From NCBI GenBank assembly GCA_013115135.1, contig JABANP010000193.1, positions 27,140-91,139 on the forward strand: a stretch of 64,000 bases of DNA. Reading direction: 5' to 3'. Of the stretch, positions 22,454-33,545 are shown one piece after another. How positions within the stretch are numbered: the stretch's first letter is position 1; every line of letters starts with the position of its first letter. Under the pieces are notes generated by a model, which was given only the letters and a program-made list of their open reading frames with translations, was not told the DNA's origin and ran no database searches. Made by a program: the position numbers and the translations under genes. This stretch comes from Perkinsus olseni. Its lineage: Eukaryota; Perkinsozoa; Perkinsida; Perkinsidae.

Positions 22454-24414
22454 ATGGCAGTCCTTGACGGAGTGGGCAGCAGCAGTGGTGGTGGGGCGTC
22501 CTCCCCAGCACCACCACCCTCCTACTTGGTGTGTTCGATCCTGCACGGAGTACCTAAACAGAAGGCTGAGGCGGGGCGGATCTTCCAACTGCCTCCCACT
22601 TTACGGCCCCCAGCTGTGGCAACACCGGGAAAGGTAGCTCACGTCCATGCCTGTCGCATCGTCTCTTGCGTTCCGCGTTGATGGAAAGACTCAGCTTCAT
22701 GTCTCGCATGGTTGAGCGGACGTGAGCTGCTCCTGAGGAGGGAGTGTCCGTTTGGTCGAGGAGGTTCGCCTCTCTGTTGTTAGCCATGAAACAAAGTATT
22801 TTGGAACTACTCTCCTTTGCATTTGTAGCATTCCTCGTGTCTGTGCTGGGGCCGCTGCCTCAGTGAATTGCTGTCACTGTTGTTAGGTGGATGGGGACTG
22901 TGCGCCCTATGCTAGCTTGGTCGTACCATCCTTCGCCCGACACCCCAAGGAAGGGTCCAATCTCAATGATAATCTACGGATATACGAGAATGGTACCTTC
23001 GATTTCGAGGAGGCGGATAAGGCTGAGGGCGTCTCGGGAACAGCATGCGTTCCCATATGCTATCCTAGGTAGGCACTTAGACGCTCAGCAACTAGGTGGT
23101 GTCTTGCAGCACCCTTTCGTTGTTGAACCACTAGAGGGCATCAATCTTGTGTGGCAATATTTTCTTCTTCGTGTTTATCATTACCGATCGAGCATTCTGT
23201 CTGTCTGAATGCTCAGCGTTGGTGAGGAGATGATACTGTCTTTGCTGTTTCAGTGGAGAACAGCAGAAGACGGTGTGTGCTCTCTCGAAGCATCAGCGTG
23301 AAGCTCCCTTGTCCCCGCCCTCACGCTGCGGTCCTCGAGTCCACGCCTTCAAGACCGTAGACGGTCTTGTGGTACTTTCTGGCACAGTAGAGGCCCCTCT
23401 TGAACCCACTCTTGTTGGTACCATCTCCGATGCAGGCATGAGGCCTCGAGAAACTGTAAACATGCTCATCCACGCGACCGGTGTGTGCGCTAGGATTCAG
23501 CCCGACGGGTCGATAAGGGTTGTTCATGGCAGTGGCGGGAAAGTGTCCCTGGATGGCGTGAGGTTCGTGTCTGCCGATTGTGAAGCTGATGAGTATCCGC
23601 TGCTCGCGAGCAATCGTCAGAAGCTTAGTGCCGTCGTTTTGAGGAGGAGCAGGATAGTCGTGCTGCGGGGCAAAGCCAAGGTGGGGTACTCAGCACTGCG
23701 GCAACGGTTACTGCACTCCTTCAGGCCGACGGAGCGACAACACATGGTGGTGATGAGAGCGGCACCAGCACTCTGGTGGGGGTCCTGCCTCCGGAAGTAC
23801 CCCCTCCTCGAAGGCTCATCCTCTTACCCGTCCTATCTACCGTCTGCGTAGCGGTCACTACTGCGGGAGATGTTATCACTACGAAGGTTGGGATTGGTGC
23901 GAGGTTCGTATCGCTGTCAGGGGTAGGTCGGGAGGATGCTGCCCTCGGGAATCAACGCTTTCTGCAGGTGCTGTGGCCCTACCCGTACGGTGCCGACAAC
24001 GTGAATACCCAGTCAGTGCCAGTACCGCGCGCCGCTAAATCAGCCCCTCCGCCGAGGATACCCGGCCTCTGCGGCAACTTCCGCAAGCTGATGGACGACC
24101 AAGACCTCTTCCAGTGCATGTGCTCCCTGCCATCAGAACACCGAGAGTACCTTCTGGAGAAGGTGAAGGAGAACCTCGGCATTCTGGTCTTCACCAACGC
24201 TACTGGTCATCAAGCTAAGGACTATGCCCGCTTCCGGAGGAATCAGGAGCGGATGAAGAGGAACCAGGCTCTCCAACAACAACAACGACAACAACAACAA
24301 GTGAAACGGGGTTCGCCGTCCACCACCTCACGCCCCAGTCCAAGCCCTAGTCCAAGTCCGAGCCCAAGCCCCAGTCCAAGCCCGGCTCCGAGCCTCAGTT
24401 CGACGTGGCAGTAG
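22454..24414 (+). CDS. protein of three related beta-rich modules with Ser-Pro tail
   Basis: Multi-exon gene. Three segments share one pattern: hydrophobic strand, then a Leu-Pro or Gly-Met-Arg-Pro turn, another strand with a central Ala, an Asp/Asn-Gly turn and a closing strand. Module 1: IFQLPPTLRP (about 22585) with LRIYENGTFDF (about 22975). Module 2: GLVVLSGTVEAP, GMRPRETVNMLIHATG, IQPDGSIRV and KVSLDGVRFVS (23355-23575). Module 3: LVGVLPPEVPPPRRLIL, GDVI and RFVSLSG (23770-23925). I have an impression of similar Leu-Ser-Gly/DG modules in bacterial and alveolate surface-type proteins, but cannot name the domain. A charged helix (about 24085-24250), a Gln run and an (Ser-Pro) tail end at 24414. 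Splice sites at 22633, 22885 and near 23640-23690 are inferred; no signal peptide is seen. Confidence 0.6.
24330..24396 (+). repeat. Ser-Pro hexanucleotide repeat
   Basis: Tandem AGTCCA/AGCCCN units encode about ten Ser-Pro dipeptides near the C-terminus of the modular protein gene. Confidence 0.8.
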
Positions 24415-24727
24415 CCTGTCGTCGCCTCGTAGCATCCGTTTTACGATTATTTGATTTCCACTCGGGAGCGCTGTAGAGTTAAAGTCACTAGAGGCGGAAG
24501 AGTTTACCATTTCTGTAGTGAAATATTACTTAATGACGCGTACATTGAAACTATTTAGTTCGCGTAAAAAATCAGTGGTGTCGAGTGTTGTCGCCTAGGG
24601 CCGTCTTAAAGCATCGAGCAACCCTTTGAGAAACACCTAGCTTCCGTGTGGTAGTCCGGCTAGTTGTCAAGACGAAGAACGTCTCGGATGCTTGCAGTGG
24701 AGACGCATGAGCTACAGAAATGACCAC

Positions 24728-25538
24728 ATGTCTTCCTTGACTGCGGCGAAAAGGGCTACGAGGCGCATGATCAAGCAGAGGCTTCGAGACATGCCACAAT
24801 CAGTCGTAGCCGAGAAGTCTATCCTCATACAAGATAGAGTATTGGGTATGGAGGTTTGGAGTGAAGCTAAGGCAGTTGGAGTGTTCTTGTCGATGCCTCA
24901 TGGGGAGGTGGGATACTCACCTTTCAGTGGTGATGAGTTCACCGAAGGCCGCGTGCATGCTCCTTCCGTCAGGCGCAAACTGACCGTCTGGTTGCTGATG
25001 CCTTTACGGGTGGTAAAAGAGTTTTTGTCCCAAAGACTGTCCCCGATAGCAACGACATGGAGCTTCTGGAGGCAGGGTGGGGATAGTCTTCTGATGCTTT
25101 GGGGAGGGGCCTCGTTCCCATCAGGAGCCTGGAAGATATCACCTCCTTTCCACGCACCACGTGGGGTATACCTGAACCAGATCTTACCAATCCGACTACC
25201 GGCGAGCCTCGACCAAACGCCATCGACCGTTTGCCCTCCGCTGGACGCCATCTTAGTCCCTGGACTTGGCTTTGACGTCCACTGTGGAAGGTTGGGGAAG
25301 AGGCAAGGGCTTCTACGATCGCTACTTGTCCCGTCTTTCGGAGAGGACCGGCAAGATGCCCGCGTTGATCGCCTTAGCGTTCGAATGTCAAGTGAGCGAT
25401 AAGCTGCGGCGTGGCTCTGTGCTGTGGCCTCGGGCTTCTCAGGTCCTTGACGAGATACCCACTACGAAGGACGACATTCCGGTGAACTACCTGGTCACTG
25501 AAGAGCGGATCGTCGAAGGGAGGGGCTCCCCAGCATGA
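24728..25538 (+). CDS. 5-formyltetrahydrofolate cyclo-ligase (MTHFS)
   Basis: ATP-dependent conversion of 5-formyl-THF to 5,10-methenyl-THF in one-carbon metabolism. I prefer the third in-frame ATG (24728), followed by the usual TAAKRATRRMIKQRL helix; 24692 and 24707 are alternatives. A 65-nt intron (24908-24972) joins MPHGE to a block ending DAFTGGKRVFVPK. A 48-nt intron (25077-25124) removes an in-frame TAG and joins MELLEAG to SLEDITSFPRTTWGIPEPD. The signature LVPGLGFD (about 25253-25276) and GRGKGFYDRYL (about 25295-25330) are both clear. However, two +1 frame changes remain that introns cannot explain: one between about 25222 and 25243 and one within or next to the GGGG run at 25294-25297. 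Either the assembly has two one-base insertions, or this copy is decaying. Family identity is secure. Confidence 0.85.
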
Positions 25539-25727
25539 TAGCAGCAGCTGTTACACTGTTTTCTGATGTCTCATGCAAGTGTTTAACGCCCTAGTTAATG
25601 CGTGAAGGACTGCAATCGGTTAGATTGGAGAAAGCGTTCGTTTCATCGCAACGATTGGGGACGGCAGATGCCCTTCCTGGGCTGCCTCTCTGAGCCTCAG
25701 TGACAGTACCATCCATTCACCAACTCA

Positions 25728-28162
25728 ATGTTGATCCATTGTCTCCTTGTGTATGCTGTACTATCGGTCGTTGACGGCGCCCCCATACGTGGTAGTCCGG
25801 ATGCTTGCAGTGACCAACACCCTAGAACCAACTGGGCCGAGGTCCAGCAATACCTCCATCGGGCCATCGATGAGTTCGACCCGGCGTCGCCTCTCAACAT
25901 CACCCGAGGCATGGCTGGCCTTAGTGACTACATCGCCAGAGAGACCGACATCCTCGAGGTCCACCCGGCAGCCCCTCCCCTTGTGGACCTGTCACCCTTC
26001 AGGGGTGGCAACTGGATAACAATGATTGCTGGTTCGGGTACGCTCTACCATGGCTGATGATATCACCTCATCTCCCTCGTACTGAGGAGACGGCTCAGCT
26101 GGAGGCAGAGGCCCTGTCGGTAGCAACCAGGCTAGTCACGGCGTCGACGGCCTTCATGCTCGACCTCAGTTTCTCATACTGTGCCCGTGGCAATTTTGGA
26201 TCCTCACGTCGCCCTGGAGGCCACTAGAAGTGCTCCTCGCCGTTTCGAGGATGCTCAACCGCGCTAATGGTGATGACTCCTTGTTCGGCCGTTGAGGACT
26301 TGGCCGACGAGCTTCGGTCAGATGTGTCCGAGCCATGCCCGGCCCTACCGGAGACAACCGTCGACTCTACTGCGATCCTCCTTGAGCACTCCCTCCCTCC
26401 TGCACCAGAAGATGATGTATGCCAGTGGCTGCATCGTGCAACGCGCTTAGCCAGAGTGTCGTCCGACCACCACCGCTATTACGTTGCACTGGGTTATGGT
26501 GTATACGAAGCTCATGCAATACTAGAGAGGATACTCAAGGTCGGCTTGGACTCTCCGAGCTGCTAGCAGGGGACTCGATACAGTCAGTCGCACTGGTTGG
26601 AAGCTGCAAGGACGGCTCTGAGGTTTACACCCCTGTGGGAGGAGTTGCTCAACCTCAAACCTGTGCATGAACGTGGGTTACATAAGGGTAGCTAGCAAGC
26701 CCCTGTACGTCCCTACAGGTGGGCTGCTCGAGAGGAAAGAAGGGCGATATGGATGATCAGCTCCCCCAGGCTGGCGGCTCAGTCCAGACAGTGCCTCCTG
26801 TACCGCTGGCTTTCGCCCCAGCCCACAGTCAGGCGAGCGGACATTGTTATCTCACCAGCTCCACCGCAGGTACATCCGACCGTATTGACCTCATCTACGC
26901 TGCCCAAACAGTCCATGAGGCTCTGGAGGAGCATGGTCGCCTCCCTCACAGCAGCTTGATGGAGCTAGCGGCCTTTACCAGGTATACCGTACGTCATCGT
27001 GGCGGGCACAGTTATCGGTGCAGTGCGATACCACGGCCTCAACCCTTGGGAACACGACTGTGATCTCTGTGAGTCACCGCTGAATGGACTTGCCTGACGG
27101 TGTGGCAGGTATGGATGATCGTCGTCATTATGATCTTCTGAAGATCATTCTGCGCCAGTTCACCGAGCCCCAGTCCAGTCTACTCCGCCAGCGAGGGGTC
27201 AGGTTGATCGCTAGCGTTCGAAAGGGATATTCTCATAAGTGCGAGGGGCCGCTATCGGCGGTGCCCTCGAGTTGTCACTGTAGATTCTCTCTTGCGGAGC
27301 CGCGGGACTTCCTGGAGCTTGAGGAAAGCCCTTCTGTGACGTGGGGTTACCCCTATGGTGACGTCCAAGAATGTCGAGGCTTTGCTGAGAGTTCACCATG
27401 GTTTGGTATGCGGGAAAATTGGATGGTCCCCCGTCACTTGGTGAGTACGTAACCTGAATGTCTCGCTACCCTCTGACTCTTCGAAATGCATCCTGCAACT
27501 TAAGATACCTAATAGCGTTGCTATTGGTGCAACGAGCTGCTCTGCGTACCACACGCTCAAACAATTGTATCCGTTGTCGGTGGCGGTGGGCATCGGCTCT
27601 GTTCTCTCACGAGTGCATTGCCAAATCCCAGTGGTCCCGCTGGCTGCAGGTCGTCCCCCGTCGGAAGATGCTCATCCACGGTGTAACGATGTGGGGGCCT
27701 GCTCGCCCAGAGGAATATGTCACGGCTTATCTCGCTGCTATGTACGGTTACATTGATGATTGGAAGAACATCTGCCGAGGCCATCGACACCTCAACGAAT
27801 CCGTTATGAACTGCTCCGCTCTTGGTTCCTCCTACCACCATGCCAGTCCTTGTCCAGAAGTGCCGAGTGCATTCCGAGGACCGGTATTAGCCAGGGTCCT
27901 TGCCTTGCACGATGTTAATTTCGGCAGCCTTGATAGCATAGCAGTCCAATGCTACCGGTTTGGCCGTTCCGGTGAGGCTGCCGTTTACCACACCATCGAT
28001 TTCGAGTACGTGTCTGACCATACGGGTAAGCGGTGTGCCGGTGTCATCATGGCTCGCGACCTGCGTGGTGCGTACGAGTTCGGGCCATTTCTACGGTTCA
28101 CTGGACTTCCCCTTCACCTTGGTATGCAGCAGATAGGCATGTTATCCCATGATTGTGAATGA
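25728..28162 (+). CDS. putative secreted protein of unknown function, multi-exon
   Basis: A signal peptide (MLIHCLLVYAVLSVVDGAP) opens the frame 25728-26057. Open segments that could be further exons lie at about 26070-26160, 26267-26566, 26870-26980, 27084-27240, 27660-27840 and 27870-28162. The last encodes a well-formed stretch (LARVLALHDVNFG, IDFEYVSDHTG, GPFLRFTGLPLHLG) ending near a Cys. Several Asn-X-Ser/Thr sites occur (for example NITRG in exon 1, NESV near 27800). I recognise no family, and cannot prove that the first and last exons belong to one gene. The leader and the C-terminal exon are the best supported parts. Confidence 0.4.
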
Positions 28163-28756
28163 TACTCTCAAGTACGACTCCTCAGGATATTGCGTTCTCC
28201 GGGGTCCTGCAGCCCTGTAGCGGGCCAATACCGTCCTCGCTGTCGCAAACACCGACTGAAATACACAAGTTACTTGCAAGGGGTTGCACAATAATGTATC
28301 GCTCCGCCAAGAATTTATTGCCTCTGAGAAAACGACATACAAGAGTCGGGGCTAAGGACGCCAGCCTGAGTCGTCCCAGACTGCTGTGAACGCAAGCACA
28401 GCTGACTCGCAGAATCATAGTAGAGCATTTCTGCCGTAACTGAAAGGCCCCATCACTCATAATGGGAATAGTTTCCCCGCATTTTGAACCGATGGCTGAA
28501 CGAAGGCGACGCGATTCCCTAGGAGGACCTGTTGTCCTGAACCACAGTTATTGCTCATAACTTATTGGATGAATCATATCCTCCCAACTCTCCTCCGGTC
28601 ATGAGCAGCAAGGGCGACAAGCTCATTCGCTTCACCAACGCAAGACTGAAGTAATATGCGAAAGGGCAGAACAAATCATAACCGAGCAGCAGTGATAGTA
28701 AAGTAAAGATGAAAGACTCGGATTGTTGATGATAAGTCTAGTTAGGCCTACTCAGA
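28163..28756. other. intergenic region, nothing recognised
   Basis: Short plus and minus frames (28159-28389, 28182-28460) are open but without motif. This is probably the shared 3' region of two convergent genes. Confidence 0.4.
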
Positions 28757-29191
28757 CTACTGAGGGGTCTCAACAACAGTGGTAGTTTCAACATCAGAAG
28801 TTGATGATGGGGTGGTAGAAGTACCAGAAGACTCGGTGGTGCTAGCAGGAGCAGCAGCAGCAGTGGTAGTGACAGGCATCTCTGTTGTACTGCCCTCAAC
28901 AGGAGATGACGATGTACCAGGGCCTGCAGTAGTGGGCTGCTCCCCACAGGCGATAGGCTCTCCAACACAATCAGCATCGGCGGGCTCGAAGCATATCGAA
29001 CCGTCGGCCTTCTTGACCAGACCGAAGCAGACGGTCGGGGACTGCCAGGACTTGCAGTAAGAATCGTACTTCGACTTAGCGCAGCCATCTACATAAGAGC
29101 ACATCTGAGCACACGGGTCCTGCTCAGTGGCAGCCACCAATGACAGGGTGGCGACGGCGATGGCGGAGAGAGGAACGATGAAGGAACGCAT
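28757..29191 (-). CDS. secreted Cys-rich protein with Ser/Thr-rich tail
   Basis: Start chosen at 29191, where the reading frame enters a good signal peptide (MRSFIVPLSAIAVATLSLVA); the open frame extends upstream to 29332 but that part is not leader-like. The mature part begins EQDPCAQMC, followed by a domain of about 65 residues with cysteines in the order CAQMC, GCAK, YCKSW, VCFG, ICF, DCVG, ACG. A tail of about 65 residues is rich in Thr, Ser, Ala and Pro. The spacing CxxxC...YCK-W-x-VC-G-V/I-K/R-K matches the N-terminal domain of the 14090-15001 product, so this is a shorter paralogue lacking that protein's C-terminal domain. Function unknown. Confidence 0.78.
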   Translation of the reverse strand: MRSFIVPLSAIAVATLSLVAATEQDPCAQMCSYVDGCAKSKYDSYCKSWQSPTVCFGLVKKADGSICFEPADADCVGEPIACGEQPTTAGPGTSSSPVEGSTTEMPVTTTAAAAPASTTESSGTSTTPSSTSDVETTTVVETPQ

Positions 29192-31007
29192 GGGATTGAT
29201 AGACCGTAAAAATGGGGAAACTGAACTGAGAGAAGACAGTACAATCGCCACCTTTCCATTAGTTTGATGACACCCGTTAGTAAACACTGATGAGTCTATC
29301 GTTCTAGCATAGCTCCTCGGCGCCGTACACACCCTTCTGTGTGTGGCCTCTCACTATGGCGCAACACAGCTCCTTCGACACGACAATGATGGACGACTCA
29401 GCTGCAACTTGTGAACATGCTCACAGCCGGTGTATGATCATCATCATCATCATCTGCCTTTGGCACAGCTCTTAGTGGCGATACAATTCTTGAGTATCCC
29501 ATAGGGAGGTGTTTCGCCGTGCATTTTCTGTCCGGCGAAGCATTGGTGATAGTCAACGGCACGAGACTGAAAAGCAAGACTGACCTCGCCTTACATCAGC
29601 AAACCTACCTCTGATAGGTCGAGCGTTTGCTTTCCATACACGCATCGTATCACTTCAGAGCACCGATTGCCTTTGCCCCCTGAGGATGTCTCTCATCCGG
29701 CGAGTCCGTGCACAGGAAGAGCTACCTTCGGGGCCGTCAGCCTCCGGCCCTTCATGATCGTTCAGGCACGCAACTAGCTCAGGATTGCAGTGATTCTCTG
29801 CGCATTGGAAGTTGACAGCCGCATTGCCGTCCAATGCAGAGGTTCTCTCTATGGACAGGTGCATCGCTACTGACACTCCGAGGCCAGTCTGTATTAATAG
29901 ATGCCGGCCTCGCATGAGTGGCAATGAGTATTAGCTGAGCAGCGGAGCGATGCAACTTCAGTGACCAACACGACAACAATGATGATAGACGACACCGAAC
30001 CCTGGCATGCTCCATTCAATCCCAGCCCAGCTCAGCGTCATCATAGTCTGCATTTGCAGTGTCATCGGCGCTCTCGAAGAAGGCTCCACTACGATGGTGC
30101 TGGTGATGGCGATGCAGGTGGCTGTTGGACTTGCCGTCATCAAGTGGCATAGTCTCGGGGTCGTATTGGCTCAATATAGGGTCCCTCTGCTCCATGAGGC
30201 GCATCTCATCTGATCATACCCAACTGTGCATCCTATAGGCTCTTCCTCCTTCTCACCTTCCCTGCTCCTCTCGGCACTCGAGAAGAGGTTGTCAAGCCAC
30301 GCCTTGAATTGCTTGCCGTTCATGAAGGAACTCTCTTCATCTGCCGCCGCTGGATTCACGTGGCGTCGTCCGCGTCTTCGTCTGAGTATTCGTCTGTGAT
30401 GACGATGATGACGAGAGCCGAGCTGACTGAAGCTGGCAGGTGGGCGTCTGACGAAAACCAGTCAAACTCGGATGACCACTGCTCACAGCGCGATCGTCGG
30501 AGACCTCGGGCTTTCCCTTACTTATCAGAGGTCAATGTCAATGGGCTACCGGCGGCAGAACTACCCTGGGGATGGTCGACCGATGAGATGCCGAGCGCAA
30601 GTGTTGCCAAAAATATGAACAGCCGCCGTCGCGCGATTATCCTCGACATAGAAAAGTATTAGCTGCCATTGGGAAGCGAGTAGTGAGACCGCTGCGTTGC
30701 GAAGTGCATGCACACCGGCGGTCCCGGTGACAGCCAGAGTGAATTGAGTAACCCGACAGAAGCAGCGGAAGCGGAAGAAACAACTTATCTGCACCTGCTG
30801 CGCCGTCGTCCAGACGAGGGTTTGTTGTGATGACAGCGGTAATCGTCTGGTAGTGTACGCAGCGTTGGAGGAGTTATAAGTGGACTAAGCCAATACCACG
30901 GGAATGTTACTTTGATGATGTTGACAACAAACTATAAACAACTACTTTACAACTAGTAGTAAAAACCTAATAGTACTACAGGACAATTATTAAAATCATC
31001 ATCGGCA
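29192..31007. other. 1.8 kb without a confident gene
   Basis: Open frames on both strands (minus 29655-29924, 29779-30015, 30171-30359; plus 30309-30662) lack recognisable domains. A minus frame around 30200-30350 is charged and could be an exon. An (ATC)n microsatellite lies at about 29437-29456. A copy of the dispersed motif AGCGGAGCGATGC is at 29941-29953, shortly before a CAG that could be a splice acceptor. Confidence 0.35.
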
Positions 31008-31646
31008 TCACTTAACACCACCCGTGTCACCATCGAATCCAGCGGAATCCAAATTCGACAGCAGCTGATTGTCGAAGGTGACACTTGCCCTTTGACTAGA
31101 TTGATGCTCTATGCTCCCTGAGGTTGACACCATGCTGCTCCGCCGCCTTAGAATGCCCCCTCGCTTGGTGTCACCAGAGTCCAAATCATCCAACCCCAGG
31201 GATGAAACAATTCCACTCGGAATCAACGGTATCACTTCTTTCGACCTCTCCGAACAGGTGACGGCCGGCATAGAATACCTCCTCTTAGCTAACTTTGTCG
31301 CTCTTCCGTCGGGCGTATCCTTCAACTCTTTCTCGGCTTGTCGCCAAAGTGCCCTATGGTGGCTACTCAGACTTATCATCGCATTAGCGAATATTCTGTC
31401 AGCAATCTTAGGCGTCCTGTCCTCGGCCAACGGTAGAGCTTCACTGCAATCCGGTACGGTATGCCGTCGTCGGCTCATCGATGATCTTTTTGCCGGAGTA
31501 CTTCCATCGCCGTGCCCTTGCCAAGCCTGACGGTCAGAAGCCTCTTTGGCAGTTCTTTCGAGTAGCTCCTGTATGGCCGCCAACTCGGCCTCTGATAAGC
31601 CAGCAAGGTCACCTGGAATATCCCTTCTCCGTCCCTCTTCGGACAT
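31008..31646 (-). CDS. hypothetical protein with repeated basophilic phospho-site motifs
   Basis: Intact 212-residue single-exon frame starting at 31646. Hydrophilic, no signal peptide or TM segment. Residues 14-40 look helical (LSEAELAAIQELLERTAKEA). Three similar basic patches, SRRRHTVP, AKRRYSMP and LRRRSSMVS, each place a Ser or Thr two or three residues after an Arg pair, the consensus of PKA/CaMK-type kinases. The gene is divergent from heme oxygenase with only about 225 bases between the start codons. No family recognised. Confidence 0.55.
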   Translation of the reverse strand: MSEEGRRRDIPGDLAGLSEAELAAIQELLERTAKEASDRQAWQGHGDGSTPAKRSSMSRRRHTVPDCSEALPLAEDRTPKIADRIFANAMISLSSHHRALWRQAEKELKDTPDGRATKLAKRRYSMPAVTCSERSKEVIPLIPSGIVSSLGLDDLDSGDTKRGGILRRRSSMVSTSGSIEHQSSQRASVTFDNQLLSNLDSAGFDGDTGGVK

Positions 31647-31870
31647 TTACTGGTCGAAACGAAAGTGCAACAGTGGAAGCAAACGATGTTGTGGCGCGTG
31701 AGGAACTCCGCAAACTAGCCGTTTTAGCGCGCGTTAAAACGACTTACCAGCAGCCGGATGTCCTTAACCGTCCAAAGATGTCAAATCGGAAATCGTCCCA
31801 TAGTCCTCAGGAGGTTGCTTAGTGCGCCCACACCTCACACTACGTAGTCGAGGCACTATCCCTCCTTCAG
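31647..31870. promoter_or_regulatory. short divergent intergenic region (possible shared promoter)
   Basis: About 225 bases separate the starts of the minus-strand hypothetical gene and heme oxygenase. It includes an imperfect palindrome TTTTAGCGCGCGTTAAAA at about 31722-31739. The last bases before the heme oxygenase ATG read CTTCAG, which could be a cis- or trans-splice acceptor. Confidence 0.4.
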
Positions 31871-33058
31871 ATGTATTCTTCTAACTCAGCAGCAGCACAT
31901 GCCAACGGTTATCCCTATTCAAGCTACGAGCCTTCTGATAGTACTATCGTGAGCCCGTTGGTCACTGTTGAGTTGAAGAAGGTTGCCGCCCATTACCCTG
32001 CCATCGAGAAGGAGGGCTGTCCTTTCAAAGTTGTTACCGGTCTTCGGAGGCGACTGCCGGAGCTGTCCGACTCTCCCAAAGCGCATGATGGTGCTGAGGA
32101 CGGCTCACAGGCCCACCAAGTCGTCCACAAGGTCTCCGTTGAACCGGTCACCCGCAGACTGAAGGTCGGGACGTCGAAGCTGCACAGGGCGGCTGAAAAC
32201 GTCTTGTATGTGAGACGCTTTCTAAAAGGAGGTGTCTCTCGGGAGGAGTACGTGCAGTTCATCCTTGGCCTCTATCATGTATACTCCGTTATGGAGGGTA
32301 GACTGGACACCGCAGTCCAGGCTGGCAACCAGCTCTGCCAGGCTGTGGACTTCCCGAGAGGTGCGCCGGGTCGACTGTCTCAGGCGCGATCTGAACGAGT
32401 TGGTCGGGGTTGAGGAGGCTGAGAAGCTCATCGAGTGTCCCTTGAGACCAGCGGTCAGGGCTTACTGCGATAGGCTGAGCAGCATTCCTCCCACTATGCT
32501 GCTGGCACATTGCTATACGCGGTACCTTGGTGACTTATCCGGAGGGCAGATACTGAGAAAGGCGGCTAAGAGGCATTTGGGCAGCGATTGCCCTACTCGC
32601 TTCTATGAGTTTGAGGAGATTGGTAATTGCCAAGCCATGAAGGACAGGTACAAGTCAGCGATCGATAGCTGCGGCATTGCTGCTGACGTTGCTGATGCTC
32701 TGGTGGAGGAGTCCCTCTGCGCGTACGCGCTCAACGTGCAACTTTTCGAGGAGATGGATTTCATCAACGGCTATGCTAGTCGTGTCCAGAACTCTACAAG
32801 AGATCATGGACTCAGCTCAGTCTGGCACCTCCGGGCTGAAGCTTCGCCAAGGTCAGCAGGCTCCTGGCAAGGAGGGGAGGTGCCCCTTTCTCCTCACCAA
32901 GATAGAGCCCAGATGCCCTTGGCCTTTCATTCTGTTACACGACCCTCTCACAGGATTTAGACAGCATCCCTATGGCGAGTATAGGGCTGAGCACCGGCGC
33001 TGCCCTTACTGCTGCTTTCATTGCCTACTCTGTTTTTTGTCGTCGGTTTTCTTCGTAG
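31871..33058 (+). CDS. heme oxygenase, tail-anchored
   Basis: Cleaves heme to biliverdin, CO and iron. Start at 31871. After an N-terminal extension of about 95 residues comes TSKLHRAAEN; His105 is the expected proximal heme ligand. GGVSREEYVQFILGLYHVY follows, then LAHCYTRYLGDLSGGQILRK (about 32499-32560), the distal-helix signature, and ALNVQLFEEMD (about 32728-32760). A 74-nt intron (32880-32953) leads to a final exon (32954-33058) encoding a single C-terminal TM helix with a basic end, as in microsomal heme oxygenases. A CPF motif in the extension (GCPFK, residue 50) resembles a heme-regulatory Cys-Pro site, but a role is only inferred. One extra base at 32357 puts the N-terminal and catalytic parts in different frames, with no room for an intron because the conserved FPEE-like block is continuous across it. 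Confidence 0.92.
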
Positions 33059-33545
33059 TAGCCGAGCTTGGTCGCATTTCGTATTCACCTTTCCAACACA
33101 TTTTGAAGCCCATGTGTTTTAGGAGTTTCTCACTGTAGTTGATGGTCACCATGTGATAACGTCTCGTACAACAACAGTCATGTGGAGTTGAAAGTTTTTA
33201 ATTGGTTTGAAAACCCGTTGAAGGGTAGGGAAGACCTGCCTCAATCGTCTATGGAATGTAGTTGGGGTCCCCACCCTCCTGCCGTGTTAGCGTGCTTTTT
33301 ACCTGCACGTCCTCAAGTATCATCACCAGTGGTGGCTCCGCTAATCTGCGACTCTTACCGAAGATCTTCAACCCTTATCGACACTATTGAAGCGACAGCT
33401 TACTACGATATCGGACCTGAACTGTAATAGGAAACAAGGGCGGCTTCTCTGGCTTCGCCGAGGCTAGTAGGCCGCGTATAGAGATCATTGATGCCCCCTC
33501 AGTGCTCTGAAGAATATCGTCAGTTCATCATCAGCGGTAGGAGGT
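33059..33545. other. intergenic region, nothing recognised
   Basis: Only a short plus frame (33182-33427) without motif. This is probably the 3' region of heme oxygenase and the promoter of the next gene. Confidence 0.4.

Noticed and set aside
25021..25140. In-frame TAG in the folate cyclo-ligase as evidence of a pseudogene
   Set aside because: A 48-nt GT-AG intron (25077-25124) removes it and joins two conserved blocks exactly in frame.
28738..29088. Leu-rich minus ORF overlapping the second secreted Cys-rich gene
   Set aside because: Shadow frame of the Ser/Thr-rich tail; the other minus frame has the signal peptide and cysteine pattern.
32760..33138. A second frame change near the C-terminus of heme oxygenase (frame 32677-33138 with CPF and CPW)
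   Set aside because: The original frame continues to a GT donor at 32880 and joins in phase to a TM-encoding exon at 32954, so no shift is needed.
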